Shown here: positions 54,101 to 64,000 of the stretch, piece after piece
Position numbering within the stretch: position 1 is the first letter of the stretch
Layout: every line of letters begins with the position of its first letter
Origin: Tomocerus qinae
Taxonomy: Eukaryota > Arthropoda > Collembola > Entomobryomorpha > Tomoceridae
DNA length: 64,000 nucleotides
NCBI GenBank assembly: GCA_020055645.1
Contig: CM034547.1
Location: forward strand, 56,546,909-56,610,908
Reading direction: 5' to 3'
The notes under the pieces: model-generated
Told to the model about the DNA's origin: nothing
What the model saw: the letters and a program-made list of their open reading frames with translations, nothing else
Databases searched by the model: none
Translations under genes and position numbers: made by a program

Positions 54101-56515
54101 TGCTAAAAACGATAATATGGTAATGTGAAATGTATATTTTGGAGTGTAGTACGGTGAATGTTTTGATTTAATGCTACATGCGATCATTTCAGTGTACAGT
54201 CTATTTCTGCACTACAAGGAAAAGTATTACACATACAGATTCCCAAATATTAAGTATAATTAACACATTCTACTGAAGCTGATAGCAGTTGCAATAGTAC
54301 AGCTTAATTTCTGCAAAATTGGCATATTAGCTTCGCTAATGAGCAAAACGTTTGAAAATAGATAATTTCATTCAGTATTTCGTTTATTTTCTAGAAGAAC
54401 ATTGTGCGCCATGAAATGCTGAAGGATCTAGAGCTGAAGAACTGGAAAATAATAATGATGAAGGGCATTTGAAGAGCAGAATATAAAAAGGACTTTCGGT
54501 GTAATCTAATTGTTTACTTTTGTCAACTTGTGTCTGTAATCATTGGGAAGCTCGTCTGTTGACGGTATCCCGGTCAATGTATATTGGATCTTGGATTCCC
54601 TTGACAAGATTTGAGATCAGAAAGCCTTTTATACCTGCAGCATACATAGTAGGTACATGCTCGGAAGCCTTTTTCTGAGACCCAAGATTTTCACAAATTG
54701 TCAAGCAATAGTAGGAGATATATATTCAATGCTGAAAGTTCAGTAGATAATGGAAGGTCTATATTATATAGGATAATAAACTACCTAGCATGTAATAAGT
54801 AGGCAGCGTGTAATACAGCAGGGCGTAAAGCCTCTATTACAAAAGAAAGTATCTGCACTCTATTACATGTTCCATGTTATCAGTATTCTGTATTACATAA
54901 AGTACAGACGTCACAGATTGTGTTGCCAGTACAATACACACGTACTGTTGTGGTTGGCTTGGCTTGCTGTCTCGACTTTTGCGAAGCTTTTTCCTTGGCT
55001 CACTCATGCTCATAAAAGTAAATGAGATTTTGCAAGATATTTCATTGCAAATAGGAGCTTAGCTTAAGATTAGCATTACAGTAAAAGGAAAGTTAAGAAT
55101 ATAATGCAAAAGCAAGGATGAAAATGTCATGCACGCACAGATATACGTATCAACCCATCCACTATGTATTCTGCAAGAAAAAGGTTTTATGGATAAACCA
55201 ATTGCATTAGAGACCAGTGAGGAGAGCTTGTCTTTTATGCAATACTTTGCAGCATTTTTAGCAAAGTGTATTATGCACACTATTGTTACTATTTGTATCT
55301 ATGTAAATATAATATTCTCCTCTTCAAAGTAATCGACCGAGCAAGAACTGCTTTAAGTACACAACTAAAATCCAACATTTATAACGTTGATCAAGAATTA
55401 TTACAACACATATTTTAGCAACTAATTCATTTGTGTATACACAGCAGTCTTAAATATTGACGTTAAAAGCAACCCAATGCAATAAACTGCAATAACTGCA
55501 TCCATTGTTCTTCTGTAGTAAAGCAGCGATATCACAACTTGCTTACTAATTAATTAAGCTACTAAAACCCGTATTTTCATAACAACTCTTAAAAATCTGG
55601 GATGAAAAACAGAGATAATTGGAACTTGGAACCACATCGTTATCAATTCGAAATGAATTGAAACGAATTCTTTGTTCAATATAGGGTAGATATGAGTTGC
55701 AGTTATATAAGTCCCATTTGCATAAATCTCCCAATATTAATAAAATACGATCATACTACACTTATAAAAAAAAGGTGCTCCAAGTAACCATCATCTTATC
55801 AGAATAAAAATAGTCATACTCAAGATGTTAAGAATTATCTATACCTTATTTATTCTATCTACTATAATCCCCGTGAATCGAGAGTGTGAAAGTAGTTGCG
55901 ATTCGCAATAGACGAAAGATTTAGGTTGCATTTAGGTTAAAGTCCTAGATAATATCGGGATTTGACATTATCCTGAATGGTATTATTGTACTTAGTATTT
56001 ATTGGTATTGACCTGAGATTCGGTATAAAATATTTACCGATTGTGGAGACGATGGTCCAGGTGAAATAGAAACTGCCGATAAAGTCCCATCTTCTTCTCT
56101 GGAAAATGACGCCGGCCTTTGTAGCATTTCCGTAAGCATAAAGGAGCTCATGGACGGTGTCTAGTGTAATAGAAGGACGAAGCAAATAACTATCATTTTC
56201 AAGAGTGTAGTCGACATTATTAGCACCATATCTTGGAGGTATATTTCCCGAAAGAGAAGAGAGATTAGAAACAAATTCGTCATAAATTGTGACAAAATTG
56301 TTTCTTATTTGAGTTTCTGTTTCGTCTTCAAAATAGGAGAAGAAAAAGGCTCCGAAAATCAAGTAGAGAATGAGAAAACCAGCCAAGAGGACGAATCGGA
56401 TATTTTCTTCTTTAAATTTACTCAAGCACAATCCAGTTTTAGGTCGCCGAGTAAGATCCCCATTATTTGAAAGACCAGCAGCACAACCACTGCCAATATT
56501 ACCAGTCGGCGACAT
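36113..56515 (-). CDS. Two-pore-domain (K2P) potassium channel, TWiK/TRESK-like
   Basis: Two coding exons, 56515-56038 and 37176-36113, give 513 aa and are separated by an 18,861-bp intron. The protein starts MSPTGNIGSG; this ATG was chosen because the frame upstream offers only a GTG. Helix M1 is at about residues 38-62 (RFVLLAGFLILYLIFGAFFF). The following extracellular loop has N-glycosylation sequons (NLS, NDS, NAT). P1 is FYFTWTIVSTIG|YG, with the intron splitting the glycine codon; M2 is LVIPYGFLGCAGGLLFFNLF. M3 (VYWVMLCLFIMSAIVIFISA), P2 (FSFVSYATIGFGD) and M4 (AFAIMVFGCCCIYSLLN) follow, then a basic segment and a long serine-rich cytoplasmic tail. It should form a dimeric background K+ channel at the plasma membrane. 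An extra upstream coding exon cannot be excluded. Family certain, subtype not. Confidence 0.92.
37819..37856. repeat. Perfect 15-bp hairpin in the K2P intron
   Basis: Arms GAGGTAAAGCAGGAG (37819-37833) and its exact complement (37842-37856) are separated by GGTGCACT, whose centre is itself palindromic. It lies about 640 bp 3' of the K2P second-exon acceptor in genomic order, inside the intron. The stem is too short for a usual microRNA precursor. Confidence 0.75.
38227..38376. mobile_element. Possible hAT-type MITE with C-runs
   Basis: Ends CAGGGCCGCAGCGAG (38227) and the complement of CAGGGACGCAACCAG (ending 38376) form imperfect 15-bp terminal inverted repeats. Flanking octamers GCACCAGA and GTACTAGA agree at six of eight positions, as expected for an aged 8-bp target duplication. 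The inside carries runs of eight and seven C. It sits about 100 bp left of the DIRS element. Confidence 0.45.
38480..38629 (+). repeat. DIRS left inverted terminal repeat
   Basis: Starts AATTATGTTTCAG. From CTCGGATAATTTAAGTGTTC onward it is the near-exact reverse complement of the right terminal repeat. It is shorter at its outer end than the right repeat (about 150 against 186 bp), as is usual in DIRS elements. Confidence 0.9.
38869..39948 (+). pseudogene. DIRS ORF1 (gag-like), serine/arginine-rich start, frameshifted
   Basis: From the ATG at 38869 the product begins MGRSRSSSSSSSDGHHTKRK and has further SR-type stretches (RHRSRSPHRRSRSQS) in its first 75 residues, then an acidic middle and a helical conserved-looking part. 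The frame stops at 39535-39537, but the same protein plainly continues in another frame (SNTGRYLMGVQNYLSKIRR) to 39948, so a single-base loss near 39535 has broken it. The second part ends in a basic, arginine- and glycine-rich tail, compatible with RNA binding. By position it is the DIRS gag-like ORF; I know no function for the SR region beyond likely nucleic-acid binding. Confidence 0.7.
39942..40460 (+). pseudogene. DIRS reverse transcriptase, N-terminal part only
   Basis: The frame overlaps the end of ORF1 and reads through AGRLIHFYQSW, GYKVPFSSLP, a block with NAFLVPKPDGTCRFMFNLK and TSIDLKDAYYLIPVREEDRK (finger and first catalytic aspartate regions of DIRS reverse transcriptases). It ends at 40458-40460. 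The YxDD box and most of the RNase H are missing; between 40461 and 40780 only frameshifted scraps remain (for example NTHTMEVSLTKEKSE in another frame). The copy cannot make a functional reverse transcriptase. Confidence 0.88.
40780..41790 (+). CDS. DIRS tyrosine recombinase, apparently intact
   Basis: Open from 40780 to the TAA at 41788-41790, about 336 codons; the conserved part starts near REAYLRRGLAAECSEIFLNS. After an N-terminal SAM-like core-binding domain (STASWNQYESVFKKWVAFS), the catalytic domain shows the R-H-R-Y set: R in ATSHRVQTIAL, H and R in GSHSCRHAPTTKAF, a W in RAGWSK where many families have H, and Y in FGIFYNLP. It would join the circular DNA intermediate to the genome. 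No ATG opens the domain, so the native product may be a fusion or internal product. Its intact state contrasts with the ruined reverse transcriptase. Confidence 0.88.
   Translation, partial: VPSPGQFTYTNGRDFVREAYLRRGLAAECSEIFLNSLSTASWNQYESVFKKWVAFSQNNTTSPFESNITCVSSFISSLMKEGLSYSSVNTARSTLSLVVKDIDKYSIGSHPIVTRVLKGYARLRPPKPKYESVWDPSVVIQYLSTLWPLQNLSLEDLTYKCVTSIALATSHRVQTIALIKINNIFKFEDRLELYIPDTIKTSKPGKPQPVLILPKFKTKPELCVVETISEYLKRTQLYREKEDCLFLSISKPHKKVGSQTISRWIKSTLTKAGIDTKIFGSHSCRHAPTTKAFNNGVSIEEIRKRAGWSKESNVFGIFYNLPQDKSCNFANTIFNA
41898..42023 (+). repeat. DIRS internal complementary region
   Basis: 41898-41954 is the complement of the left end of the element (ending CTGAAACATA) and 41958-42023 the complement of the right outer end (AAACGATTAAACGAACCTG onward), joined through ATT. 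This matches a head-to-tail junction of the two element ends and is thought to template their completion during circularisation. Confidence 0.92.
42098..42283 (+). repeat. DIRS right inverted terminal repeat
   Basis: Reverse complement of the left repeat through TAGTTTTTTAGCTTTAAAAT and GGCGGTACTACCAATTAG, then an outer extension ending TTCGTTTAATCGTTTAAT at 42283. The last AAT equals the first AAT of the element. Confidence 0.9.
43200..44545 (+). mobile_element. 5'-truncated non-LTR (LINE) retrotransposon
   Basis: One frame runs from about 43205 through 44377 and encodes the C-terminal part of a LINE reverse transcriptase: LSVPQGSILGPLLFTLMIND (motif B region), then LFADDNTIIV (active-site FADD), then LGLHIDSNLKF and the thumb region with a helical C-terminus. 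The endonuclease and the first half of the reverse transcriptase are missing, as expected from incomplete target-primed reverse transcription. After the TAA at 44375-44377 a short 3' UTR ends in repeated AAAT units (about 44524-44543), typical of jockey/CR1-like elements. The remaining frame has no stops, so insertion is fairly recent. It sits in the K2P intron. Confidence 0.88.
44546..56037. other. Remainder of the K2P intron, no gene seen
   Basis: About 11.5 kb of AT-rich sequence between the LINE fragment and the first K2P exon. Open frames are short, unconserved and not flanked by convincing splice sites. I found no nested gene, tRNA or recognisable transposon here. Regulatory elements may be present but cannot be read by eye. 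Confidence 0.5.
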
Positions 56516-59500
56516 CACTATCAAAACGTTCACATGAAATAAACGTTCGTTGTATTTATACTGTTTACAAGATTTAATATTTATTGAGGTTCTTCGACAG
56601 AGGAAATTCTATGGGCTGAAATTGAAGTGTGCAATGAAATCTGATTATTCCACTACGGCCGTACCCGGTGCAGGACAGAGATATTTGAAGTATGAAGTGT
56701 TGAAAACAGATGCAACTTTTTTGTTTTCTGGCAGAGACTCCTGGATTACTTTGGTGATTGTGTTCAAACTTGGCGATGGCTCAATGAATTCCAATTTCAG
56801 ATTCTTGGAGAAACAATAAATAGATATACAACAAGAATTTATTTCCGAGTTTGTATCATAGGTAGGTACTTGTAGTATCTGCAGAAATGTCAATGTGTTT
56901 TGTTTGGGATCTTGTTTTGTCGGATTATTTCTCCACACACAGTATTATTGCACTTCTGGAAGGATGGTTTCGGGAACTGGGAGCGATTCAATCGGTAGCC
57001 CTAGCCTTTATACCTTAGTCTGCATTTTAATTTGTTTCTCTTACGTACAACAGTTTTTCCAAATTGAACTTTCCAGGAAAAAAATAGATAATTTTCTTCT
57101 TGATCAGTTTTTAATGCTTTTCTTGGCCAAAGAGCTACTTTTTATAGCTTTTTAACACCTTAGGAAAGTCGTAACTATTAGTAAATTTTTATTTTGCCTT
57201 TAAAACCCGTATTCAGTGACTATATCGATAAGCTTATCGTTCTCTCCTATAACTGTTATTACTAGTTTATTCCGAAGAACTGTAAGTAGGTACATCCATG
57301 ATCCTCCAAAAAAGTATATTCTCGTTGCCAACAATGAAAAGGTTTTCATAGTCTTCTAGCGAAGTGTACTACTACATTATATGTAACCGCTTGCTGGTTT
57401 GTTATAGTCAATTACAGGTCTGATATTATTTCAGTGGACTGCTGATTTTGGTTCAATTTCTTTGTCCCGATTAAATAATCCGGGTTGTAAATGTTCTCGT
57501 ATGTAGTAAAGTAAGACTACTACGGAGAGCAAGTAATTCTTTGTAATTTTCACTCGAAGTGCTGGCCTTGTGTTACCAGCTCGAATCCTGATGTGCCTCA
57601 TTTCATTTGCAATAAAACCCTGGACGATTTCATGAACAAAGTCTGTTTCAACGTATAATTGGAAATGATGAAATGAAGGGACGAAGAGAGATGTTTACTT
57701 GCATATGTGGCATTGGTATAGAAAGAATGATGATGAGCCAATGTAACCAACAAGGCGACGCAGGCGAGTCTGTTTAGTTTTTTTCAGATGTGTCTTCCAT
57801 AGTACTCCGATGGAATTGAAAAGAGAGTTGTTATTTAGAATGGAAAAATAGCCTTGTCACGTACAGCGGGAGGTTGCTTTTTTGTTATCTTGATTAAGTC
57901 TATTAAGCACTAAACTCCGAAGACAACGTATGTAGTACTAAACTGGTAAATTACAGATATTAGCAGTGAAGCAACTGATCTGATTGTTAATAAAATAATA
58001 CGGGTTTTTCAGAGCAAATAAATAAGTCTTCTTGGCTACGTTTATCTTTAAGGTAGTTCACTTGGGAAAGCTTCTGACGTCGTATCCAAGTTTGCGTCAA
58101 AGGATGATTGTAGTACTTGTACATAGCGGATAAAAATGCAATTACTCATCTGCTAAAGAAAAGGTCAAGACACTCTGACGAAATGTATTTTAGTCAATTG
58201 ACAAAAGAAGTTCACTTGAATTTGACTGTATTTATAGGTTAGTCTTCGTAGGTACCTTTAGGCACCCTCGGAGATACATCTCGGTGTAATATAATAATGT
58301 TCCATCACATTACGGTAAAATCGACGGAGCCTAAAAAATTGCATTACATTGTAGGTACCAATGTTGCATATACATTATTTATAAGCTTATTTATAGTGTT
58401 TCGTTTTTAGACTTGACTGATGATTCGATTCGTCTCGACTCGACTGCATAAGAAACTTGAGAAAGATCAACAAAACGAGACTTGGAGATCAGATCAGATC
58501 TGCTACTGTACATAAACATCAACCTTCTTACTCAATGCCAGTCAACTATATAAGTAATACAAACATCTTACGAGACAGATGATCGACAAAATACATTAAA
58601 ACTTTATGCAATACTATACTCCTGTAATAGTAGTCACCACTTTTTACTTATCAGCTCTGTATTTGTTTATACATATATAATGTCGGTAACTTTCAAAAGT
58701 ACTAGATGAAGATTTAGCAAGGCAAATCGCTTTCTCCACTTCCTCCGGCTCGAGTACTTTCGCTTTTACATGATGTCACTTTGAATATATGTTCCCAGTT
58801 TATCTCCTTGGCTCTTGTCGGTTGACTTTTATGTCATAACTGTCAACTCAACTGAATTCCGGATCAAATTTAAAGACAAATGTTCCGAAACGACAAAAAA
58901 ACTCAACTGTTTCTCCACCAAATCCACTAAAACAAGTTAAACAACCCAAGGTTGCATATATTATGTCGAATTTATGTATTCGTCTGCCTTTTCCGACCTA
59001 CTCATGCACTTTTCTTTTATGTATTTATATACACCTTACTATTGACTATTAGTTCTCGAACTCTTGCTATTTGACTAAGTAAGCTACATTTTCCAGTCAA
59101 CTGTTTGACTTAAGATGGATTTCTCTGACTCAGGACAACAGCAATAAATCTTTATTTCACCCGCTGACTTACAAACAGCGTTTGCTTTAGCATATTCACG
59201 GTTCCATTACTTAACTTAAATTGGCTTGAGTTCCCTTGTCACTTTCTATCCGTGGCTTCCCTCTCCCTTCATATAAATTCAAATCACATTCTCTAATACT
59301 ACTAAAAAGGCTTATGTGTGGATCGTCTTTGAATTATTGTTGTTGTCTTCTTTTACATGCATCAGATTTGTTACAATATCCAAATTCTTAAGAAACACAA
59401 TCTTTTCTCCAACTACAAAACTGAGCTACAATACACAATTCTACTTTTACTACTCTGTAAAATGCTCAACAAAACTCCTAGCCAAATCTGGAGCATAAAA

Positions 59501-62500
59501 CTAAAACTGCATTGGATAAAGCTCTTTGTAATAACTGCATACTGCTTTATAGCAAGTCCAAAGTCAAAACTGGCATTTTTCACTCTCAAAAAACCCCACT
59601 AAACACAAAGTGGTTGGGATTTGAGAACAATTTTTGCAAAGGATGAGAAAATAAATAATCTTCTTCACTTTCACTTTAAACATTTTAGTTTCAGTTATCT
59701 CCTGTACTTTTGTTAATTACTAGACGATTTTTAGAATATTAATCCATAATTTAATATTCATTATGACAATTGCAAATAGATTCAGAGTATGTTTTTTGTC
59801 AGAGCAGAAAATAGTAAAACCAACAATTGCGATTGGCTACCATTCCTTGAATAAACTGTTCAGCTGTATGTTTTTAATTGGTCCTCGAGGAAATCTTGAA
59901 ATAAATGTGACTAGAAATAGCACATACTGTTGGAAATGGGAGTAGGATAGTGACGTAAATGACAGAGGAGATTGAATCAATGTCTACAAAAACACTTTGC
60001 TAAGAACTGTTTCGATTAGAAAGGCAACAGCGATTAAGCCTAAGACGTTATATTTGAGAAGGGACACCTTGTTTTTGAATGGTAGTTGTCTTCGTTTGTA
60101 AGCCGTATGTTGAATAATTAAATTCCATTTACAAAGTCGAGTTTGGTATGTGAGTGAAGAGGGGATTCCACCGCTCTGACACCACAACGGAGAACAAAGA
60201 ATCCGGATGTGAAGTCAAGCTCACCATCAGCTTCGCTTTGAATTCAAATTGTCTTTTTGCCGTGCACAAGTCAAGTCAAGATCAGTTTGAAAGAAATCTC
60301 ACTAGCCCAAAGCAATGCTGGTTGTAAATAGGGCGATGTTACTCTTGAGATTTAATGCACTAAAAATTGTGTCGCGATACGGTCTTAATTAATTGTAGGT
60401 GTATAATGCAGCGGAGTCTGAGCGAGGTAGCCAATTATAAGATAAGGAAAACGTGTATGAGGCTCAACCGTCTTAGGTACATTTTTGTGCAAAGCTAAAA
60501 TTTATTCTTGTAATCCGTGTGTAATGCCCGTGATAATAGTTTATGTAAAGTTTGTTGGGTATATCTTGGAAAGTATTATTAGTGTTCGTTTCGTATTGAC
60601 AGAATATAATGTAATATGGGATGAAAAGCGATTGCGTATGGTGATATTATATTATGCTAACAACTAAGTCTAGTAGTAATGTATTTCCACTGCTTTCTCC
60701 TGAAGATCTGCATCAAGATGCTTGCTGCTCGTTGTACCGAGTGCCACTGACTTGACTTGGCAAGCGAAGTTTTCATGTTCATGGCATGGAATTCAAGGGA
60801 CGGAGGAGAACGTAGTAGTAGGAGTAGTAAGCTCGACCTTATTACATAAGTACATGTAAGTAGGCATGCGATACAGTGGAGATATGTATGTGTATGTGAT
60901 AGATGCACTCTTCGGAGTAGTCTGTAGGGATGTATGATGTTATTTAGTGGCTGGGTGTACGGGCGCTGTGTAGTAGGTCCTCGTATGAGTCCTATGTATG
61001 TAATATGTAAGTAATGTAAGTGTACTCAAGTGAGTAGTGCACTATTCGCAAGCAGTTGACTTGATTCGGTTTAGTTTGGTTCGGTGACTTGGCTTAGCTT
61101 TGCTTCATCATCTGATCGTCCTCTTATATAATATTATAGTCAGTTCGTTGTTAGTTCAGTTCACTTGAGTATGAGTGGTGGAAGTCTATGTACGTACTAT
61201 TAGTATTAGTCCTGACGCTTTCCTCAGCACTTGCACTCACTCGACCCGAACCAGACTCATCGTCAGACACAACTAAAACGTTGTTAGCAAAAGGAAAGTA
61301 GCGAGGAGTATGCATTACATACTGCTGGATGGATTGGCCTGGTTTGACTCTCTTCGTCCGCTTAAACTACATTATTGTTCTACAACTACAGACAGACACT
61401 ACACAGGATGATTCACATATCTCTAATCGTGAAGGACCTTAATGAATTTTATATGACTTTGATGATGTACAATCTACAACTTCCAAAAGAGCTACATGAT
61501 ACGGCACTGCAATGTATTCCTAACGACCTTTCCTCTGCCTGCCTCAAAACACCCACCATTACATAACGGAGACCATTGTAATGCTCTCCCACCCATCCAT
61601 GTCTAGATACACTTAGGTAGCTATCCTGTCCTGGAATGAAAACCCAAAACCGCCCGCCGCCGGAGAAATTTCCCAAACCTAACCTCCAGACTCTCTCCAT
61701 TCTCTGTTATTTTACTCTTTTAAACTTGTCAGTTTTAAAATTAACTCGCAATCACTTGCGACACAACAGCACAAAGCGTGTTTGTGGCAACGTCAAATTC
61801 AACCAACTTTTACTACCTCCATCCACTACGACACAAACTTTTACCCAATCTTTCCTTTAACAGGGTTTTGTCTCAACTGCTCCACAGGGGAAAATTTCTG
61901 ATTCAGCCTGGAATAACTTCTTCAACTTTTGAATTTCCAACTCCCTACTTGTATTAACACTAAAATCGTTAAGTTAAAAATAATATTATTTCCAATTGTC
62001 TCAATCTCAAGTTTTGACTTCTGCATTCTCAAAGGATTTCTCTCAATATGGCAATAATTTCTGATTGTAAATTGCTAAGAAGGATTTGAAAATACAAGTT
62101 TTGAGGCTTTTGACCCAGCTGCGTCACCGTCTTGTGGAAAACAACATTTTTTCCATTTTTCCATATTTATCCCATTGAATATTAACATTTACCCTAATTG
62201 TGTTTTTAGACAGTTTCAAACTAAGAATATGTGCCGTGTTTACTGCGAGATTGGGAAATACCACGAAAAGCGGACGAGGGACATGCAGCTATAAATGCAT
62301 AATATTCATCATCTTCATTGAAGCATGGTTGAGTGAAGATGAATATAGGGTAAAGGGTATTTTTGTCTATCGTGCCTTGTATTTATCTTTGGGATATAAT
62401 TATGTGTTACATTTTACGTAAGATTATTAGATAAGTAAGCTCCTTATCTCCCACGGGTGGTATAATATATACATACTAGAGTCAGTAATAATATTAGTAA

Positions 62501-64000
62501 GTAGAAATGTAAAGAGTTCCTCCGAATTTCGAAAACATTAGATGAGAGTGTAGCAAGTCGGGAAGAAACGCACACACAGAACAAGAAAGATAAAACAGAC
62601 TCATCGTCAGACTCAAAGATCAGCCAGCAAAACAGAGAGAGAACAGAACAATCTACTCGTTCTCTTATCTTCTTTACTTTTCCTCTCTCTCCGCTCAACT
62701 TTATAAATCAAACCCAAAAAGCTATAGCTTTGGCTTTTCTATCCTCCACTACCCATTCGCAGTACGTCGTTGCTAAAATAAATGACAAGATCTTAAAAGA
62801 ACAGTTAGGAGGGAAAAAGGAGAATTAGTGAACACTATACTATTTTATATATTACAAAAGGTATATATGCTACAGCGTGTATCCAATTTCAGTAAGCTTG
62901 AAACCGCACTGGTGTATATTAAAATTATGGTTTTCAAATGCCAAAAATGAATTGTCATTTGCTAAATACGGTCAAGTAAAATCAATTTCAATGTACAAGA
63001 TCCCATAAAAATTAAATAAGTTGCGAATATTTACCACTTCGAATTTTATTATTATTAGATATTGTTATAACTGATTAGATATTGTTATGTTGTAACTGTG
63101 CCCGTTTGTTTTAAGGCTCGTGACTTTCGTCTACCGAATTATCAGTTACTAAACAAGATGAACATCAATCAACCAGTTTCCGATGAAATTCAAATTGTAC
63201 AACCTTATAAGAGCATTCTATACTTATTTTTTAAACTATAAAATCCAATGATGAACTTTAAACTTATACTTTTTATCAAAACTTTATCTAATACACTTAA
63301 ATGCTAGTGATTATAAAGATGATTTAAGATTTTATGAATTGGATTTTAAAAATCAATGTTTGTCATGAAATGAGAATTTGGTATAAGATAGAAAATGTTT
63401 GAACGTTAAAAAAAGTTTTGATACAAACGAGCTGGCTTTGTAATACACGGAGTTTTACTGCACACTGTAAGATATAAAAGTATAGGATAAAAAGAGAGGA
63501 CAAGGCGGATATTCGGTAGTAAGTAATGTAATGTGTATCGTAAGTTAACTGTTAGGTAGTAAAAGTCGTTTTTAGATGCGTTCTGTTATTTTATGTTTCG
63601 TTATTACTATTGCTCTGCAGATACCTATTAGAGCTAGCAGGTCACATATTTAAGTGTTTTAGTGATGTGGGCATTCTATTCGCTGTACATTAGAGCTGAG
63701 AAATATGTGTGTGAGTCGGGAGTACAAGTTTTCGGGTTTTCGTGTAGACCTTAGTAAACTAAATAGCATACAGGTACATTATATGCCTAGTTATTGTATT
63801 TAAACTGTATGTTCGGGTATGAATGTACATGCTTATGTTTACGAATGTTATAAAAGTAGAAGAATTGTAAGGGTTAGGACGAGTAGAATACAATTGCCGA
63901 AGGATTAGTCCACAACAGATGTATTGTACCGTACTGAATTGGAAGTAGTCGAGTTTAGAATTGTATTGCATTACCCTGCCTTTTCTTTAGCATGGGAATT
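56516..64000. other. Region upstream of the K2P gene, no gene recognised
   Basis: 7.5 kb upstream of the first K2P coding exon, presumably promoter, 5'-UTR exons and intergenic DNA. Two patches are less AT-rich (about 60.7-60.8 kb and 61.6-61.7 kb, the latter with CCGCCCGCCGCCGG) and could be promoter or untranslated exon sequence. No open frame resembles a known protein. Confidence 0.45.

Noticed and set aside
56645-56938. 97-residue minus-strand open frame just upstream of the K2P first exon
   Set aside because: Considered as an upstream K2P exon, but it has no membrane or channel features and no in-frame link to the first exon; it may be 5' UTR or chance.
61449-61860. GC-richer patch with overlapping open frames on both strands
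   Set aside because: Products are low-complexity and unconserved; more likely promoter or untranslated sequence than a gene.

Overview
This 64 kb window is a piece of an animal nuclear genome, most likely an arthropod. It is AT-rich, genes are split by introns with GT-AG borders (many only 60-150 bp), and every recognisable gene encodes a metazoan protein. A SmydA/msta-type SET-MYND exon and an invertebrate TWiK/TRESK-like K2P channel favour an arthropod. I cannot name the species.

Layout. 1-10.2 kb is gene-poor. It holds one recognisable exon of a SET-MYND protein (minus, 4.0-4.2 kb), a Tc1/mariner-type MITE (9.4 kb) and a short unexplained coding-like island (7.4-7.6 kb). From 10.3 to 37.2 kb lies a compact cluster: NAA10 (+), proteasome alpha-7/PSMA3 (-), Aquarius/AQR (+), SETDB1/eggless (-), MCM5 (+) and the large 3' exon of a K2P potassium channel (-). 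Including the SET-MYND gene, strands alternate strictly (- + - + - + -), so every neighbouring pair is divergent or convergent. Two compact divergent promoters (PSMA3/AQR and SETDB1/MCM5) and tight convergent 3' ends result. The K2P gene has an 18.9 kb intron that cuts the first selectivity filter (TIG|YG). This intron hosts a hAT-like MITE, a 3.8 kb DIRS-type tyrosine-recombinase retrotransposon with inverted terminal repeats and an internal complementary region, and a 5'-truncated non-LTR retrotransposon. The first K2P exon is at 56.0-56.5 kb. 56.5-64 kb has no gene that I can support.

Function. The compact cluster is housekeeping: N-terminal acetylation of nascent proteins (NAA10), protein degradation (PSMA3), splicing (AQR), H3K9 methylation and silencing (SETDB1) and replication licensing (MCM5). 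Exon-intron structures were built by hand from reading frame, splice sites and family conservation, and all junctions keep frame. Products are about 194 aa (NAA10), 254 aa (PSMA3), 1433 aa (AQR), 827 aa (SETDB1), 739 aa (MCM5) and 513 aa (K2P).

Most notable non-gene signals are: the complete DIRS end architecture with an intact recombinase but a deleted reverse transcriptase; two apparently identical 253-bp repeats flanking the first eight MCM5 exons; a TA-flanked MITE family with copies at 9.4 and 24.7 kb; an 18-bp near-palindromic satellite with a 72-bp higher-order period inside a SETDB1 intron; a foldback with arms of about 120 bp in an MCM5 intron; and a 105-bp stop-free intron in AQR. 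I found no convincing new multi-gene system.
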